A stretch of 54,843 nucleotides of DNA from Bacillota bacterium (GTDB taxonomy: Bacteria; Bacillota; Bacilli; Bacillales_A; Planococcaceae). Below the pieces are notes generated by a model, which saw only the letters and a program-made list of their open reading frames with translations, was not told the DNA's origin and did not search any database. Within the stretch, counting starts at the first letter, position 1. Every line of letters begins with the position of its first letter. A program made the position numbers and the translations under genes. The stretch spans positions 1 through 54,843 of the forward strand of contig JAEXYZ010000025.1 of the NCBI GenBank assembly GCA_023405135.1, written 5' to 3'. Positions 1 to 8,359 of this stretch are shown here, in pieces.

Positions 1-261
1 TACAGGGTCAAAGCCACCAAAAAAGACCACGTCTTACATCTGTTTGTGTCATTACCATTATGAACCGAAGGTACTTATTTTCATGCTTGGGTTGGGTGTA
101 AAAAACTCATGAAGGTTTTTTATGAATCAAGGTCATTTTCTTGAAAAATAATTGGATATTTATGTTGAAAATAAAAGAGAATATGAAAAATATATTAAAC
201 GAGATGGTAGGGAATGTAAATAAAGAAGGTATTAGGCTCTTAGATTAAAGAAAGGGAAAAA
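1..261. other. Leading stretch without a confident gene
   Basis: No intact gene is visible. A plus-strand reading around 155-223 gives a short lysine- and glutamate-rich peptide tail ending in TAA, interrupted upstream by another stop, so this may be the decayed 3' end of a gene lying left of the window. I could not assign it to a family. Confidence 0.25.
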
Positions 262-465
262 ATGAAAACTAAATTTATAGAGAGCTTCCCAATCATTGAG
301 TGGGTAAATCTAGATCTAGAGAAGATGAATAACAAGTTCGTAATACACAATGTTAGTAGCGATAAGGTGGCATCGTTTTTTAATGATAAAGAATTATATA
401 CGGAGAATTCAGTTTATCTTTTCTTCAAGACGACCTATCACCATTTAGCACATGACCGTGGGTAG
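262..465 (+). CDS. Small hypothetical protein (67 aa)
   Basis: A short open frame begins at an ATG preceded by the purine-rich AAAGGGA, a plausible but modest ribosome binding site. The product has no membrane segment or motif that I recognise; it contains scattered aromatic residues and ends in His-His-Leu-Ala-His-Asp-Arg-Gly. It could be a genuine small gene or the N-terminal remnant of a larger one, since the DNA on both sides looks non-coding. Codon use is AT-rich like the neighbours. No function is proposed. Confidence 0.3.
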   Translation: MKTKFIESFPIIEWVNLDLEKMNNKFVIHNVSSDKVASFFNDKELYTENSVYLFFKTTYHHLAHDRG

Positions 466-604
466 AGCCTTGGTAGCAGCCATAACTTAGTTAAATGCAA
501 ATATATCAGTTAGTTAATTAGAAAACATTTGAACAAATATGAATCAAGAGAAGGGCTATAATTGATTAAAAAGGAGCTTTGTAAAAAACTTAATCATTTA
601 CTTA

Positions 605-652
605 TTGACAATAAATTGTAAAAGGAATATATTAATGTCAGTCAGTACTGAC
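605..652 (+). promoter_or_regulatory. tetR promoter with overlapping TetR operator 1
   Basis: TTGACA (605-610), a 17-base spacer and TATATT (628-633) form a near-consensus sigma-A promoter. Directly after the -10 box lies ATGTCAGTCAGTACTGAC (635-652), containing the perfect 12-base palindrome GTCAGTACTGAC (641-652). A repressor bound there would cover the transcription start, the usual autoregulation design of TetR proteins. A second copy of the 18-mer with one mismatch sits before the efflux gene. Confidence 0.75.
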
Positions 653-677
653 AAATCGCAGGGGTAAATTATTAATT

Positions 678-1268
678 ATGGCTTCGAAGCGTAAACAAGA
701 GACAAGTGAAAAAATTATAACAGTAGCAATCGATCTTTTTTCTAAAAATGGATATAACGGAGTTACAACAGAGGAAATTGCAAGGGAAGCCGGTTTCAGT
801 GAAAAGACGCTTTTTAGACATTTTCAAAGTAAGCAAAATTTATTGGAAAAAGCCATCGATCGATACCATTATGGCGAGGAAATGCGTTCTATTTTTGAAA
901 GTAAACTAGTCTGGAATTTGAAAGAGGATTTAAATTTAATTAGCCAAAATTACCATCGAATAATGCATCAAAACAGAAAGCTCCTTAAAATGCTTATGAA
1001 GATAGGGGAGAATGTGCCTGGATTGCATCAATATTCTCACAGACATCCAGAATTATTGAAGGAGTTTCTAACGAACTATTTTGAAGAGATGAAAAATCGA
1101 AAAAAAATTATCCCGATTGACGCGGAAAAAATGGCTATTACTTTTCTTTACATGAACTTCGGATTTGCCCATGCAAGGATGAACGGAGATTCCGCCTTTG
1201 TGGAAGGGGAGTTTGAAAAGCTTCTAAATGATAGTGTGGCATTATTTACTAGGGGATTAACCCTCTAG
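678..1268 (+). CDS. TetR/AcrR family transcriptional repressor
   Basis: This 196-residue protein has the TetR layout: an N-terminal helix-turn-helix (about residues 9-55, with the typical GYNGVTTEEIAREAGFSEKT run followed by LFRHFQSKQNLL) and a divergent all-helical C-terminal ligand domain. It most likely represses itself and the downstream efflux pump: the same 18-base operator occurs over its own promoter and again between it and the pump. The gap to the pump start is 67 bases on the same strand. The inducing ligand cannot be read from sequence; hydrophobic drugs or toxic metabolites are typical for this arrangement. Confidence 0.88.
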   Translation: MASKRKQETSEKIITVAIDLFSKNGYNGVTTEEIAREAGFSEKTLFRHFQSKQNLLEKAIDRYHYGEEMRSIFESKLVWNLKEDLNLISQNYHRIMHQNRKLLKMLMKIGENVPGLHQYSHRHPELLKEFLTNYFEEMKNRKKIIPIDAEKMAITFLYMNFGFAHARMNGDSAFVEGEFEKLLNDSVALFTRGLTL

Positions 1269-1286
1269 TATGTTTTTTAGTCTAAA

Positions 1287-1304
1287 ATGTCAGTCAGTAC
1301 AGAC
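1287..1304 (+). promoter_or_regulatory. TetR operator 2, upstream of the MFS pump
   Basis: ATGTCAGTCAGTACAGAC matches operator 1 at 17 of 18 bases, and differs at one base of the palindrome. It lies between the repressor stop and the pump ribosome binding site. A possible promoter just upstream is TTTACT (1245-1250), 16 bases, TAGTAT (1267-1272), so the pump may be transcribed separately and repressed from this site. Confidence 0.7.
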
Positions 1305-1335
1305 GTTCATTTTACGAAAAAAGGAGAAATTAAGA

Positions 1336-2697
1336 ATGAATCAAGTGTTAAAAAAACAAGGTAATGAAAAATTATTGATTATCATGATGCTAACTGTAAC
1401 CCTCTCATCGATGAGTATATTGCTTTTCAACTTTGTTCTACCTCAAATAAGTAAAGAATTTCAGCTTACAAATTCACAAGTAAGCTGGGTTACTTCGGCA
1501 TACACACTTTTATATGGAATTGGTACGGCAATTTACGGAAAACTTGCAGATCGATATAAGTTGAAAAATTTATTAATTTTTGGTTTATTACTCTTTGCAT
1601 TTGCATCCATATTAGGCTTCTTTTCTCATTCTTATTGGCTATTGCTTGTAGCAAGATGTATACAAGCAGCTGGTGCAGCTACAATTCCAGCTACAGCTAC
1701 TTTAATTCCAATTCGATATTTCCCCCTTGAAAAAAGAGGTACTGCAATGGGGACAGTGTTTATTGGTACTGCTCTTGGCAGTGCATTAGGACCTATTGTT
1801 TCTTCATTAGTTATTAGTATTGTAGACTGGCGTTGGTTGTTTTGCATCCCATTATTACTCCTTTTAACGTTGCCATTTTATTTAAAATATTTAGGCGATG
1901 AGAAAGGAACGAATACAATCATTGATTGGTTAGGGGGTGGGCTATTAGCTCTAAGTGTGGCCCAAATTTTGCTAGGTGTAACAAACAATGCTTTATGGTT
2001 TATAGGGGGAATTGTTTTTCTCGTTTTATTTGTATATCGCATCCGTTTAGCAAAGTACCCTTTTATTCAACCTCAGTTATTTAAAAACAAAACTTATACT
2101 TCTTATTTAATAATGGCTTTTTTAGTAACTGGAATTGGTTATTCACTATTCTTTTTAACTCCTTTGTTTTTAGCAGATATTCAAAATCTTCCGGTTAATT
2201 TAATAGGGTTGGCAATGGTGCCGGCTGCAGCAGCAACTGCATTACTAAACAGACAAGGTGGAAAAATAGCAGATGCAAAAGGTGCATCAATGTTGTTCTT
2301 TATTGCTTCAAGTTTATTAATTGTTTGCTTCTTTTTGCTTTCTACATTTATTAATGCTAGTACTGTTCTAATTGCATTATTTCTAATAATAGGAAATGTG
2401 GGCCAATCATTTATGATAATCGTCATGTCCAAATCGATATCCATAACATTGCCTAATGAACATTCAGGTGTAGGTATGGGGCTATTAATGATGCAGAATT
2501 TTATTGCAGGTTCGATTGCAATTGGGATATATGGAAAGGCAGTGGATATGATAGGAAATAGTTCATGGAATCCTTATAATAAGCTGTCAATAGGTGCAAC
2601 ATTTAGTAATATTTTCTTTGTATTATTTGTCTTACATGTGATTATTTTGATTGTATATATACTTAGTAGACGTTTATATAAAAAGGCTTTAAACTAA
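1336..2697 (+). CDS. MFS multidrug efflux transporter, DHA2 (14-helix) type
   Basis: The product (453 aa) is a highly hydrophobic drug:proton antiporter of the DHA2/Tet(L)-like branch. Motif A appears as GKLADRYKLKNLL in the loop after helix 2, and the antiporter motif C as GSALGP near residue 150. Length and spacing suit 14 membrane helices. I start it at the ATG at 1336, which has AAAAAGGAGAA upstream; an in-frame upstream ATG at 1270 would run through operator 2 and lacks a binding site. Control by the adjacent TetR protein is inferred from the shared operator. The substrate is unknown. Confidence 0.87.
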   Translation: MNQVLKKQGNEKLLIIMMLTVTLSSMSILLFNFVLPQISKEFQLTNSQVSWVTSAYTLLYGIGTAIYGKLADRYKLKNLLIFGLLLFAFASILGFFSHSYWLLLVARCIQAAGAATIPATATLIPIRYFPLEKRGTAMGTVFIGTALGSALGPIVSSLVISIVDWRWLFCIPLLLLLTLPFYLKYLGDEKGTNTIIDWLGGGLLALSVAQILLGVTNNALWFIGGIVFLVLFVYRIRLAKYPFIQPQLFKNKTYTSYLIMAFLVTGIGYSLFFLTPLFLADIQNLPVNLIGLAMVPAAAATALLNRQGGKIADAKGASMLFFIASSLLIVCFFLLSTFINASTVLIALFLIIGNVGQSFMIIVMSKSISITLPNEHSGVGMGLLMMQNFIAGSIAIGIYGKAVDMIGNSSWNPYNKLSIGATFSNIFFVLFVLHVIILIVYILSRRLYKKALN

Positions 2698-2831
2698 AAT
2701 TGGAAATAATAATTTATAAAACTTCTAATTATATCCAAAATCAGAAACAAAAAGTAAATGATAAACGATTAGAAAACCCAACCAAAGTGATAGGATGGCA
2801 TACATCGAATATCAAAGGAGAAGGAAACAAT

Positions 2832-3215
2832 ATGAAAATCATTATTACGAGTATTTTCGTACAAGATCAAGAAAAGGCATTAAAATTTTATTCAGAAACG
2901 TTAGGCTTTGTAAAAAAGCACGACGTTCCCGCTGGTGAATTTAGGTGGATTACTCTTGTTTCTCCTGAGAGGCAAGAAGGTATGGAGCTTTTACTCGAAC
3001 CAAATCAACATCCAGCTGCTAAAGAGTACCAAAAGAAATTATATGAAGATCGTATACCAGTAACAATGTTTGGCGTGGAGAATATTCAAAAAGAGTACGA
3101 AAGGCTACAGAATTTGGGTGTGAAGTTTATCATGAAGCCAACAAAGACGGGAGATATCACAATAGCTGTCTTCGACGATACATGCGGGAACTATATTCAG
3201 ATAATACAGCAGTAA
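2832..3215 (+). CDS. VOC (glyoxalase/bleomycin-resistance fold) protein
   Basis: A 127-residue protein with the vicinal oxygen chelate pattern: the N-terminal beta strand and helix with QDQEKALKFYSETLGF, a Trp-Ile-Thr strand, a GMELLLEP strand, and the closing D-x-x-G-N-Y-I-Q strand with Asp before the Gly. Such proteins are usually single-domain dioxygenase or lyase relatives, or drug-binding resistance proteins. The start at 2832 is chosen for its AAAGGAGAAGG binding site; the frame is open further upstream only from a TTG. It follows the efflux pump by 134 bases, so shared detoxification is possible but unproved. Confidence 0.8.
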   Translation: MKIIITSIFVQDQEKALKFYSETLGFVKKHDVPAGEFRWITLVSPERQEGMELLLEPNQHPAAKEYQKKLYEDRIPVTMFGVENIQKEYERLQNLGVKFIMKPTKTGDITIAVFDDTCGNYIQIIQQ

Positions 3216-3238
3216 CATAACATTGTTAACTATATTTT

Positions 3239-3266
3239 AACCCTGTCCTACTTTCGGGGCGGGGTT
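3239..3266 (+). terminator. Hairpin terminator after the VOC gene
   Basis: AACCCTGTCC (3239-3248) pairs with GGGCGGGGTT (3257-3266) over 10 base pairs including two G-U pairs. The following T-run is interrupted, so termination strength is uncertain. Confidence 0.55.
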
Positions 3267-3434
3267 ACATATTTGTTCGTTTTAAAAATTAATTGAAATT
3301 TTATTTACCTGACAGAACAGTGTTTACAGTAAATCAGAAATCAAATTATCAACGTCCAAAATTTAAACGTGGTTATTCTTGTATTAATTTGGTTTGGCAA
3401 GTGAATTATAGGAATAAAACATTTTTTGGTAATG

Positions 3435-3478
3435 AAAAAGATGGTTGAAAGGGATAATCCACTTCACACATCTTTTTT
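3435..3478. terminator. Strong bidirectional hairpin terminator
   Basis: AAAAAGATG (3435-3443) pairs with CATCTTTTT (3469-3477), and the interior TGAAAGGGAT pairs with ATCCACTTCA around a tight loop. A T-run ends the plus side and an A-run starts it, so it could act on both strands. No gene directly precedes it on the plus strand. Confidence 0.6.
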
Positions 3479-3588
3479 CGCTTTATGAGTTATATGTAGG
3501 TTTGCTTACACACCAGCCTACCTATGAAACCACAAGGACAGTCATTTACCTCGAAGTAAACTTCAAAGTTGTATGGTAGGGTTTGTTG

Positions 3589-3661
3589 AATACTAAATAC
3601 TCCACACTTAATACTGATTCACTTAAACACTAAACACTGAACACTCATTACTGAACACTAA
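3589..3661. repeat. Degenerate short tandem repeat, AACACT-like units
   Basis: About ten loosely conserved units of 6-8 bases ending in ACT follow one another (for example AAACACT, AAACACTG, AACACTC, ATTACTG, AACACTA). They share no common exact period, so this is an imperfect microsatellite-like array rather than a CRISPR. Confidence 0.5.
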
Positions 3662-3757
3662 CTTTAATTAGATTTGTAATGTTTACCGTCTTCGGCAAAC
3701 CCATTGAGTGTGACTGATTTTTAGTGGTTTACAACGATGTGCAAGCAAAATTAGAAT

Positions 3758-4342
3758 TTAATCAATATCGACTTCGATTAATGTTCTAGCATTCACTTCA
3801 TTCAAAGTACCATCAATTTCGGTTATAAACTCAACTAAAAATGAATCTAGTTCATCTATTTTTTCAATTGGAACTAAGTATAACACATCCGCCAGAACCT
3901 CTTTTTTCACCTGTTCCGATAAACCCTCTGTTTTCATGTTTTGATTAAACGTATCAACTTCGCGGGTCGCTTTCTTTACAGCATGTTGATAAGCGGTTTT
4001 TAAATTGGAAAGATACTGTTGTATGTCATTTTTATAAACTAGTGCTTCCGCAATTTTTAAAGTTTTGCCCGCAACGATTATTTCAGTTTCTAAATTAGCT
4101 TTGTTAATGGCTAATGTTAGCTTTATATAGTTATCTTTTAAATCATGAAATTGTTGAAATAATGCTTTTACTTTTTCAGTTGCTTCACGATGATTTTTTT
4201 TAATATCTGTTTTTTCGTTAGATAAGATATGTAACCGTTTATTATTAATGGCACTGTGATTAGAAATATCTTCTGTAATTTTATCCAATTGTGCTTTTAT
4301 AGTTTTCTTACGCGTCATAGCTCGAGCAATCGTCATTTGCAT
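3758..4342 (-). CDS. Hypothetical coiled-coil protein, weakly DIP1984-like
   Basis: A 194-residue charged, mostly helical protein beginning MQMTIARAMTRKK. The start at 4342 is preferred because AAAGGTGAG lies eight bases upstream; a GTG four codons earlier has no room for a binding site. Long stretches without proline or glycine and many Lys/Glu suggest coiled coils. The segment INKANLETEIIVAGKTLKIAEAL resembles the central part of DIP1984/septicolysin-like proteins, but the match is by eye only. It stands alone on the minus strand. Function unknown. Confidence 0.6.
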   Translation of the reverse strand: MQMTIARAMTRKKTIKAQLDKITEDISNHSAINNKRLHILSNEKTDIKKNHREATEKVKALFQQFHDLKDNYIKLTLAINKANLETEIIVAGKTLKIAEALVYKNDIQQYLSNLKTAYQHAVKKATREVDTFNQNMKTEGLSEQVKKEVLADVLYLVPIEKIDELDSFLVEFITEIDGTLNEVNARTLIEVDID

Positions 4343-4633
4343 AAAGAAACTCACCTTTCTTTAGAGCGAATTAGGTTGTCTTATTTATAGTTTTTTAGAT
4401 ATAATAACATATTTTTACATAAGGAAACCTGGAAAATAGAAAATGATTCTATTTTCTTATAAATTTTTATAAGAAGTTTAGTGCAGTAAAAAACAACTTG
4501 CATACTCTGTTTATTTTTTTGCTGTCTCACTAGCACCTAAATAAGGTGTATCCTCTTTCATCTAAAATTAATCAGCAATAGCCTATATAAACTATCATTA
4601 TTTGATAAAATTAAGGTAGAAATTGGAGGTTAG

Positions 4634-4960
4634 ATGAAAATGAATGTGACTGAATTTCAACAGTGGGTAAAGGAATATTATGATAGTAGAGGCTGGTCCG
4701 AGTTAGACATTTTTATTCGTATTGGTTTTTTAGCAGAAGAAACAGGTGAAGTGGCACGAGCTATAAGAGCTCTTGAGATAGGTAGAGATAGACCTGATGA
4801 AATTAATGGAACGTATGAGGAAAATAAACAAGAATTAACTGAAGAATTGGGAGATGTATTAGGTAATTTAATTGTGATTGCGAACAAGTACAATATTCCT
4901 CTTGAAGAAATTTTTAAATCACATAAAAGGAAACTGTCAGAACGTTATTCAAATGATTAA
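4634..4960 (+). CDS. MazG-like nucleotide pyrophosphohydrolase
   Basis: This 108-residue protein carries the all-alpha NTP pyrophosphatase signature: EETGE (around residues 34-38) on one helix and ELTEELGDVL with the paired Glu and Asp on the next, which bind Mg and the nucleotide phosphates. Single-domain relatives of this size hydrolyse (d)NTPs to NMP plus pyrophosphate, often as housecleaning enzymes. The start at 4634 follows TTGGAGGT; a second ATG two codons later is also possible. It is a monocistronic plus-strand gene. Confidence 0.85.
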   Translation: MKMNVTEFQQWVKEYYDSRGWSELDIFIRIGFLAEETGEVARAIRALEIGRDRPDEINGTYEENKQELTEELGDVLGNLIVIANKYNIPLEEIFKSHKRKLSERYSND

Positions 4961-4991
4961 GAAGGATAGTTAATTTATTTACATTAAAAGT

Positions 4992-5007
4992 TGATTTACT
5001 GTAAACA
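4992..5007. repeat. 16-base inverted repeat partner of 3321-3336
   Basis: TGATTTACTGTAAACA here is the exact reverse complement of TGTTTACAGTAAATCA at 3321-3336. The pair brackets the coiled-coil and MazG-like genes. It could be chance in AT-rich DNA or the ends of an old insertion. Confidence 0.35.
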
Positions 5008-5132
5008 GTCAGTGCTATTATTACATAGAATAACGTATCTATAAGAAGTATGAATGTCTCCATGTGTGAATATTGTAGAAAATTAGGATTGTAAAAGAGA
5101 TGTCTCTTGTTCAGAAACATCTCTTACAACAG

Positions 5133-7793
5133 CTATTCTTTGAAATTCAATAACCTGAATGAATTTAAAATAACGATTAATGCTGCCCCTGTATCACTTA
5201 GTACAGCCATCCAAAGTGTAAGCCAGCCCGGGAAAATTAAAACGAGTGCAGCCACTTTAATAATAATGGAAAACCAAATATTTTGTTTAATAACCGTTAA
5301 AGCTTTTCTACTTAACTTCATTGTATGGGGGAGTTTGTCTAGGTTATCAGCCATTAAAACGATGTCTGCTGTCTCCATTGCTGTATCGGTCCCGGCACCA
5401 CCCATTGCGATTCCTAAATCAGCTGTTGCAAGGGCAGGTGCATCATTAATACCATCTCCAACCATTGCTACATGATGACCTTCATTTTGTAATTTTTTTA
5501 TTGCATCAACTTTATCCTCTGGTAATAACTCTGCAAAATACCGATGTACATTTGTTTCTGAGGCAATTAATTTTGCAGTACCTTCATTATCTCCTGTCAG
5601 CATGACAGTTTCCTTAACTCCACTTTGTTTCAATGCGTTTAAAGCGGATGCAGAGGTTTTGCGAATTGTATCAGAAACTGCAATAACCCCAATGATTTCC
5701 TTTTCGGTCCCGATAATAACGACTGTTTTTCCTTCACTCTGTACATCTTGAACATATTTTTTCACTTCTGCAAAAGAAATATCGAGTTCCTCGAATAATT
5801 TTAGATTACCAGCGTAATAAATTTTATCTTCAATAGTTGCTTGAACGCCTTTACCAACAATATTCTTGAAGTACTCGCCATTTTTAGGTTCTATTCCTTT
5901 TTTGTTAGCAAACTTAACAATTGATTTAGCAATGGGATGTGTCGAATATTCCTCAAGTGTTAAGGCGATCGAAAGCAATTCATTTTCTGAGCCTTTTAAT
6001 GTCTTAATTTCTGACACTTTTGGCTTTCCTTCAGTCAAAGTACCAGTTTTATCGAATGCAATGGCAGTAATTGCACCTGCTTTTTCTAGGAATGTTCCAC
6101 CTTTAATTAAAACACCATTCTTTGCAGCGTTACCGATAGCAGAAACGATGGCGACAGGGGTAGAAATCACTAAAGCACAAGGACAAGCTACGACGAGTAA
6201 TTCCAACCCTTTATAAAACCAATTTCCCCAAGTTCCAAATCCGAATAGGGGAGGCAGCACCATGATGACCAATGCTAAAATGAAGACACTAGGTGTATAT
6301 ACCTTTGCAAACTTATCGACAAATGCTTCAGTAGGTGCTTTTTGTTCTTGAGCCTCCTCGACTAAGTTTATAATTTTGGAAATCGTTGTATCTTCAACTA
6401 ATTTAGTAACTCTAATTTCTAGGGAACCATGTTCATTAATCGTTCCTGCATATACGAAATCACCAATTGTTTTATCAACAGGTATAGATTCCCCAGTAAT
6501 CGGACCTTGATTAACAGTTGATGCTCCAACAATGACCTCACCATCTAATGGAATTTTATCTCCTGGTTTAACAATAATCATGTCATTAATATTTATTTCT
6601 TCAACAGATTTTTTAATAATATCTGAACCAACCTTAACCCAAGCTTCAGGAGGTGCTAGGTCCATTAGATTGCGAATCGAATCCCTTGTACGTTCAATCG
6701 ATTTAGTTTGAAGATAGTTACCAATTGCAAATAACCATACAACAGTAGCACCTTCCAGCCATTCGCCGATTAAAGCAGCGCCAATTGCAGCAGCTGACAT
6801 AAGGACATTCATATCAAGTGAGCGACTTTTAATGGAATAATATGCACTTTTAACTGGCTTATACCCACTGATAATCATTGCAATGGCATAAAGAATTGAG
6901 GACACCAACGGAGGTATGCCACTAAACGATCCGATAAAACCAAGAGCTATTAGTCCACCAGATAAAATAACTAAAGCGTTTCCGCTTTTATTTTTAGCCT
7001 TTTGTGTCGATTGCTTATTTAATGGCAATGAAGCATTATAGCCAATTTTAGAAACCTCGGAAATAATATCTTCAACACTACCTATATGCTCAATTTTCAT
7101 TTTTCCAGTAGAGAAATTTACAGTTACACTTTTAACAACTGGAAGGGTATTTAAATGATTTTCGATACTTTTGGCACAACTACTACAGTCCATTCCTTCG
7201 ATATCATATGTCTTAATATTCCCTTTATTGTTTAATGGTTCAGCAGAATACCCAAGCTTTTGAATTTCAGTTTCAATCGGAATAAAGGCATCAGTGTTAC
7301 TTGCAGCCACTTGCATTTTCGCTGTACTGAAATTAACCTTTACTTCAGTAATATTTTTTAGTTTGCTTAATCCTTTTTCAATCGTTAATGCACAAGCAGC
7401 ACAATCCATGCCATTGACTCTGTATACATTAGTTTCTAAGGAAGGAGTAGAATTCACGATAGTATCAATTGTTTGTTGTTCATTATTATTACAACAACTT
7501 GTTTTCTCTTGTTTTTTATTAGTTTCTTTGGATGCATTTTCGATATCTTTAAGTGGTTCATTTGATAAACTACTACAACAACCTGATTCTTCGTCATCAG
7601 ATTCTTTTGGCGAACTGCTACAACAACTGGTTTTTTCTTGATTTAAAATAGATATGGACTTATTTCCTGAATACTTCTCATTTGAGCAACAATTTGAATA
7701 CTCTTGTTTTGCATTTGATTTAACAGTAGAGTTGCAACAAGTGCCTTCTAAATTTTTAGACTTTTTATGTGAACTACAACAGTGGTCAGCCAA
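5133..7793 (-). CDS. cadA: Cd2+/Zn2+/Pb2+-exporting P1B-type ATPase with Cys-Cys-rich N-terminus
   Basis: An 886-residue heavy-metal pump. From the N-terminus: a low-complexity region (1-110) with six Cys-Cys pairs at about 5, 19, 35, 57, 72 and 100; two HMA domains with GMDCAAC (128-134) and GMDCSSC (200-206); membrane helices; the ion-binding CPC (537-539) of the Cd/Zn/Pb class; DKTGT (581-585, phosphorylated Asp); an S-T-H-P-I-A histidine-proline motif; and GDGINDAPA. Usual family length is 700-800, the excess being the Cys-rich tail. The start is TTG, supported by AGGAGGAG seven bases upstream. It follows the repressor gene by 12 bases in one operon. Confidence 0.93.
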   Translation of the reverse strand: MADHCCSSHKKSKNLEGTCCNSTVKSNAKQEYSNCCSNEKYSGNKSISILNQEKTSCCSSSPKESDDEESGCCSSLSNEPLKDIENASKETNKKQEKTSCCNNNEQQTIDTIVNSTPSLETNVYRVNGMDCAACALTIEKGLSKLKNITEVKVNFSTAKMQVAASNTDAFIPIETEIQKLGYSAEPLNNKGNIKTYDIEGMDCSSCAKSIENHLNTLPVVKSVTVNFSTGKMKIEHIGSVEDIISEVSKIGYNASLPLNKQSTQKAKNKSGNALVILSGGLIALGFIGSFSGIPPLVSSILYAIAMIISGYKPVKSAYYSIKSRSLDMNVLMSAAAIGAALIGEWLEGATVVWLFAIGNYLQTKSIERTRDSIRNLMDLAPPEAWVKVGSDIIKKSVEEININDMIIVKPGDKIPLDGEVIVGASTVNQGPITGESIPVDKTIGDFVYAGTINEHGSLEIRVTKLVEDTTISKIINLVEEAQEQKAPTEAFVDKFAKVYTPSVFILALVIMVLPPLFGFGTWGNWFYKGLELLVVACPCALVISTPVAIVSAIGNAAKNGVLIKGGTFLEKAGAITAIAFDKTGTLTEGKPKVSEIKTLKGSENELLSIALTLEEYSTHPIAKSIVKFANKKGIEPKNGEYFKNIVGKGVQATIEDKIYYAGNLKLFEELDISFAEVKKYVQDVQSEGKTVVIIGTEKEIIGVIAVSDTIRKTSASALNALKQSGVKETVMLTGDNEGTAKLIASETNVHRYFAELLPEDKVDAIKKLQNEGHHVAMVGDGINDAPALATADLGIAMGGAGTDTAMETADIVLMADNLDKLPHTMKLSRKALTVIKQNIWFSIIIKVAALVLIFPGWLTLWMAVLSDTGAALIVILNSFRLLNFKE

Positions 7794-7805
7794 TAAAATC
7801 TCCTC

Positions 7806-8132
7806 CTAAACTATATGATGCTCACAACATGCAACATTATTTTCAACATCTTCTAGAACAATATCGAACATGGTTAAAAGATCTCTTATATGTTGATTTC
7901 TTAAACTGTAATAAATGTATTTACCTTCATTTCTCCCTTTAATAATTCCGCAGCCTTTTAAACATGCAAGGTGTTGTGAAATATTTGATTGATTTCCTTT
8001 TATTTCCTCTATAATTTGAGACACTGTTTTTTCCTGGTCTTTTATACTTTCAAGAATCTGAATCCTTGTTTTATTAGAGAATCCATGAATTAATTTAACT
8101 TTCATATCGATATTCATTTTTTGATTTTGCAT
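7806..8132 (-). CDS. ArsR/SmtB-family metal repressor, CmtR-like sensor site
   Basis: A 108-residue winged-helix repressor. The recognition helix region reads QSNISQHLACLKGCGIIKG, followed by the wing EGKYIYYSL. Cysteines fall at residues 57 and 61 in the recognition helix and at 102-103 near the C-terminus, the same positions as Cys57, Cys61 and Cys102 that bind Cd/Pb in mycobacterial CmtR; the ELCVCD motif of CadC is absent. It is first in an operon with the exporter, so metal binding should release the operator and induce export. ATG with AGGAGG upstream. Confidence 0.9.
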   Translation of the reverse strand: MQNQKMNIDMKVKLIHGFSNKTRIQILESIKDQEKTVSQIIEEIKGNQSNISQHLACLKGCGIIKGRNEGKYIYYSLRNQHIRDLLTMFDIVLEDVENNVACCEHHIV

Positions 8133-8149
8133 GAATTTGCCTCCTTCGT

Positions 8150-8210
8150 ATTAGCAGAAACTAATATGTATTGTTATTATCATATTAGTTTTCGCTAATA
8201 TGTGTGTCAA
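8150..8210 (-). promoter_or_regulatory. Metal-operon promoter with two ArsR-type operators
   Basis: On the minus strand, TTGACA (8205-8210), 17 bases and TAATAT (8182-8187) form a sigma-A promoter. Two ATTAG-N6-CTAAT dyads occur, 8184-8199 (inside the spacer) and 8150-8165 (downstream). Extended arms 8150-8168 and 8181-8199 are inverted copies matching at 17 of 19 positions. This fits repression by the ArsR-type protein encoded just downstream. Confidence 0.8.
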
Positions 8211-8327
8211 TATTTATGTTCAAAAATTAAAATTTTAAGATCTTTATGTTTGTGAATAGATGTATCCAAACTACATTTTTATTTCTAAAGAACTTTCTGG
8301 GGAAGACTTATAAAAAAATAAAAAAAC

Positions 8328-8359
8328 GCTAACATGGGGGATTACATCATCCTGTTAGC
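8328..8359 (-). terminator. Terminator of the ACR3-like gene
   Basis: GCTAACA (8328-8334) pairs with TGTTAGC (8353-8359), with further pairing inside. Read on the minus strand it is followed by a long T-rich run (complement of 8311-8327), giving a classic intrinsic terminator. Confidence 0.8.

Larger units (their letters stand above)
3267..3757. other. Gene-poor region with hairpin and repeats
   Basis: No protein-coding frame is supportable here. The stretch holds a strong symmetrical hairpin (3435-3478), an array of ACT-ending heptamer-like units (3589-3661), and one copy of a 16-base sequence (3321-3336) that recurs inverted at 4992-5007. Confidence 0.5.

Noticed and set aside
1270..1335. 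Extended start of the efflux pump at 1270
   Set aside because: It would translate through the operator and lacks a binding site, whereas 1336 has AAAAAGGAGAA.
3589..3661. Possible CRISPR-like array
   Set aside because: Units are only 6-8 bases with no conserved repeat or unique spacers, and no cas gene is present.
7294..7641. Plus-strand open frame opposite the cadmium ATPase N-terminus
   Set aside because: It is antisense to the Cys-rich tail, has no ribosome binding site, and its composition mirrors the sense codons.
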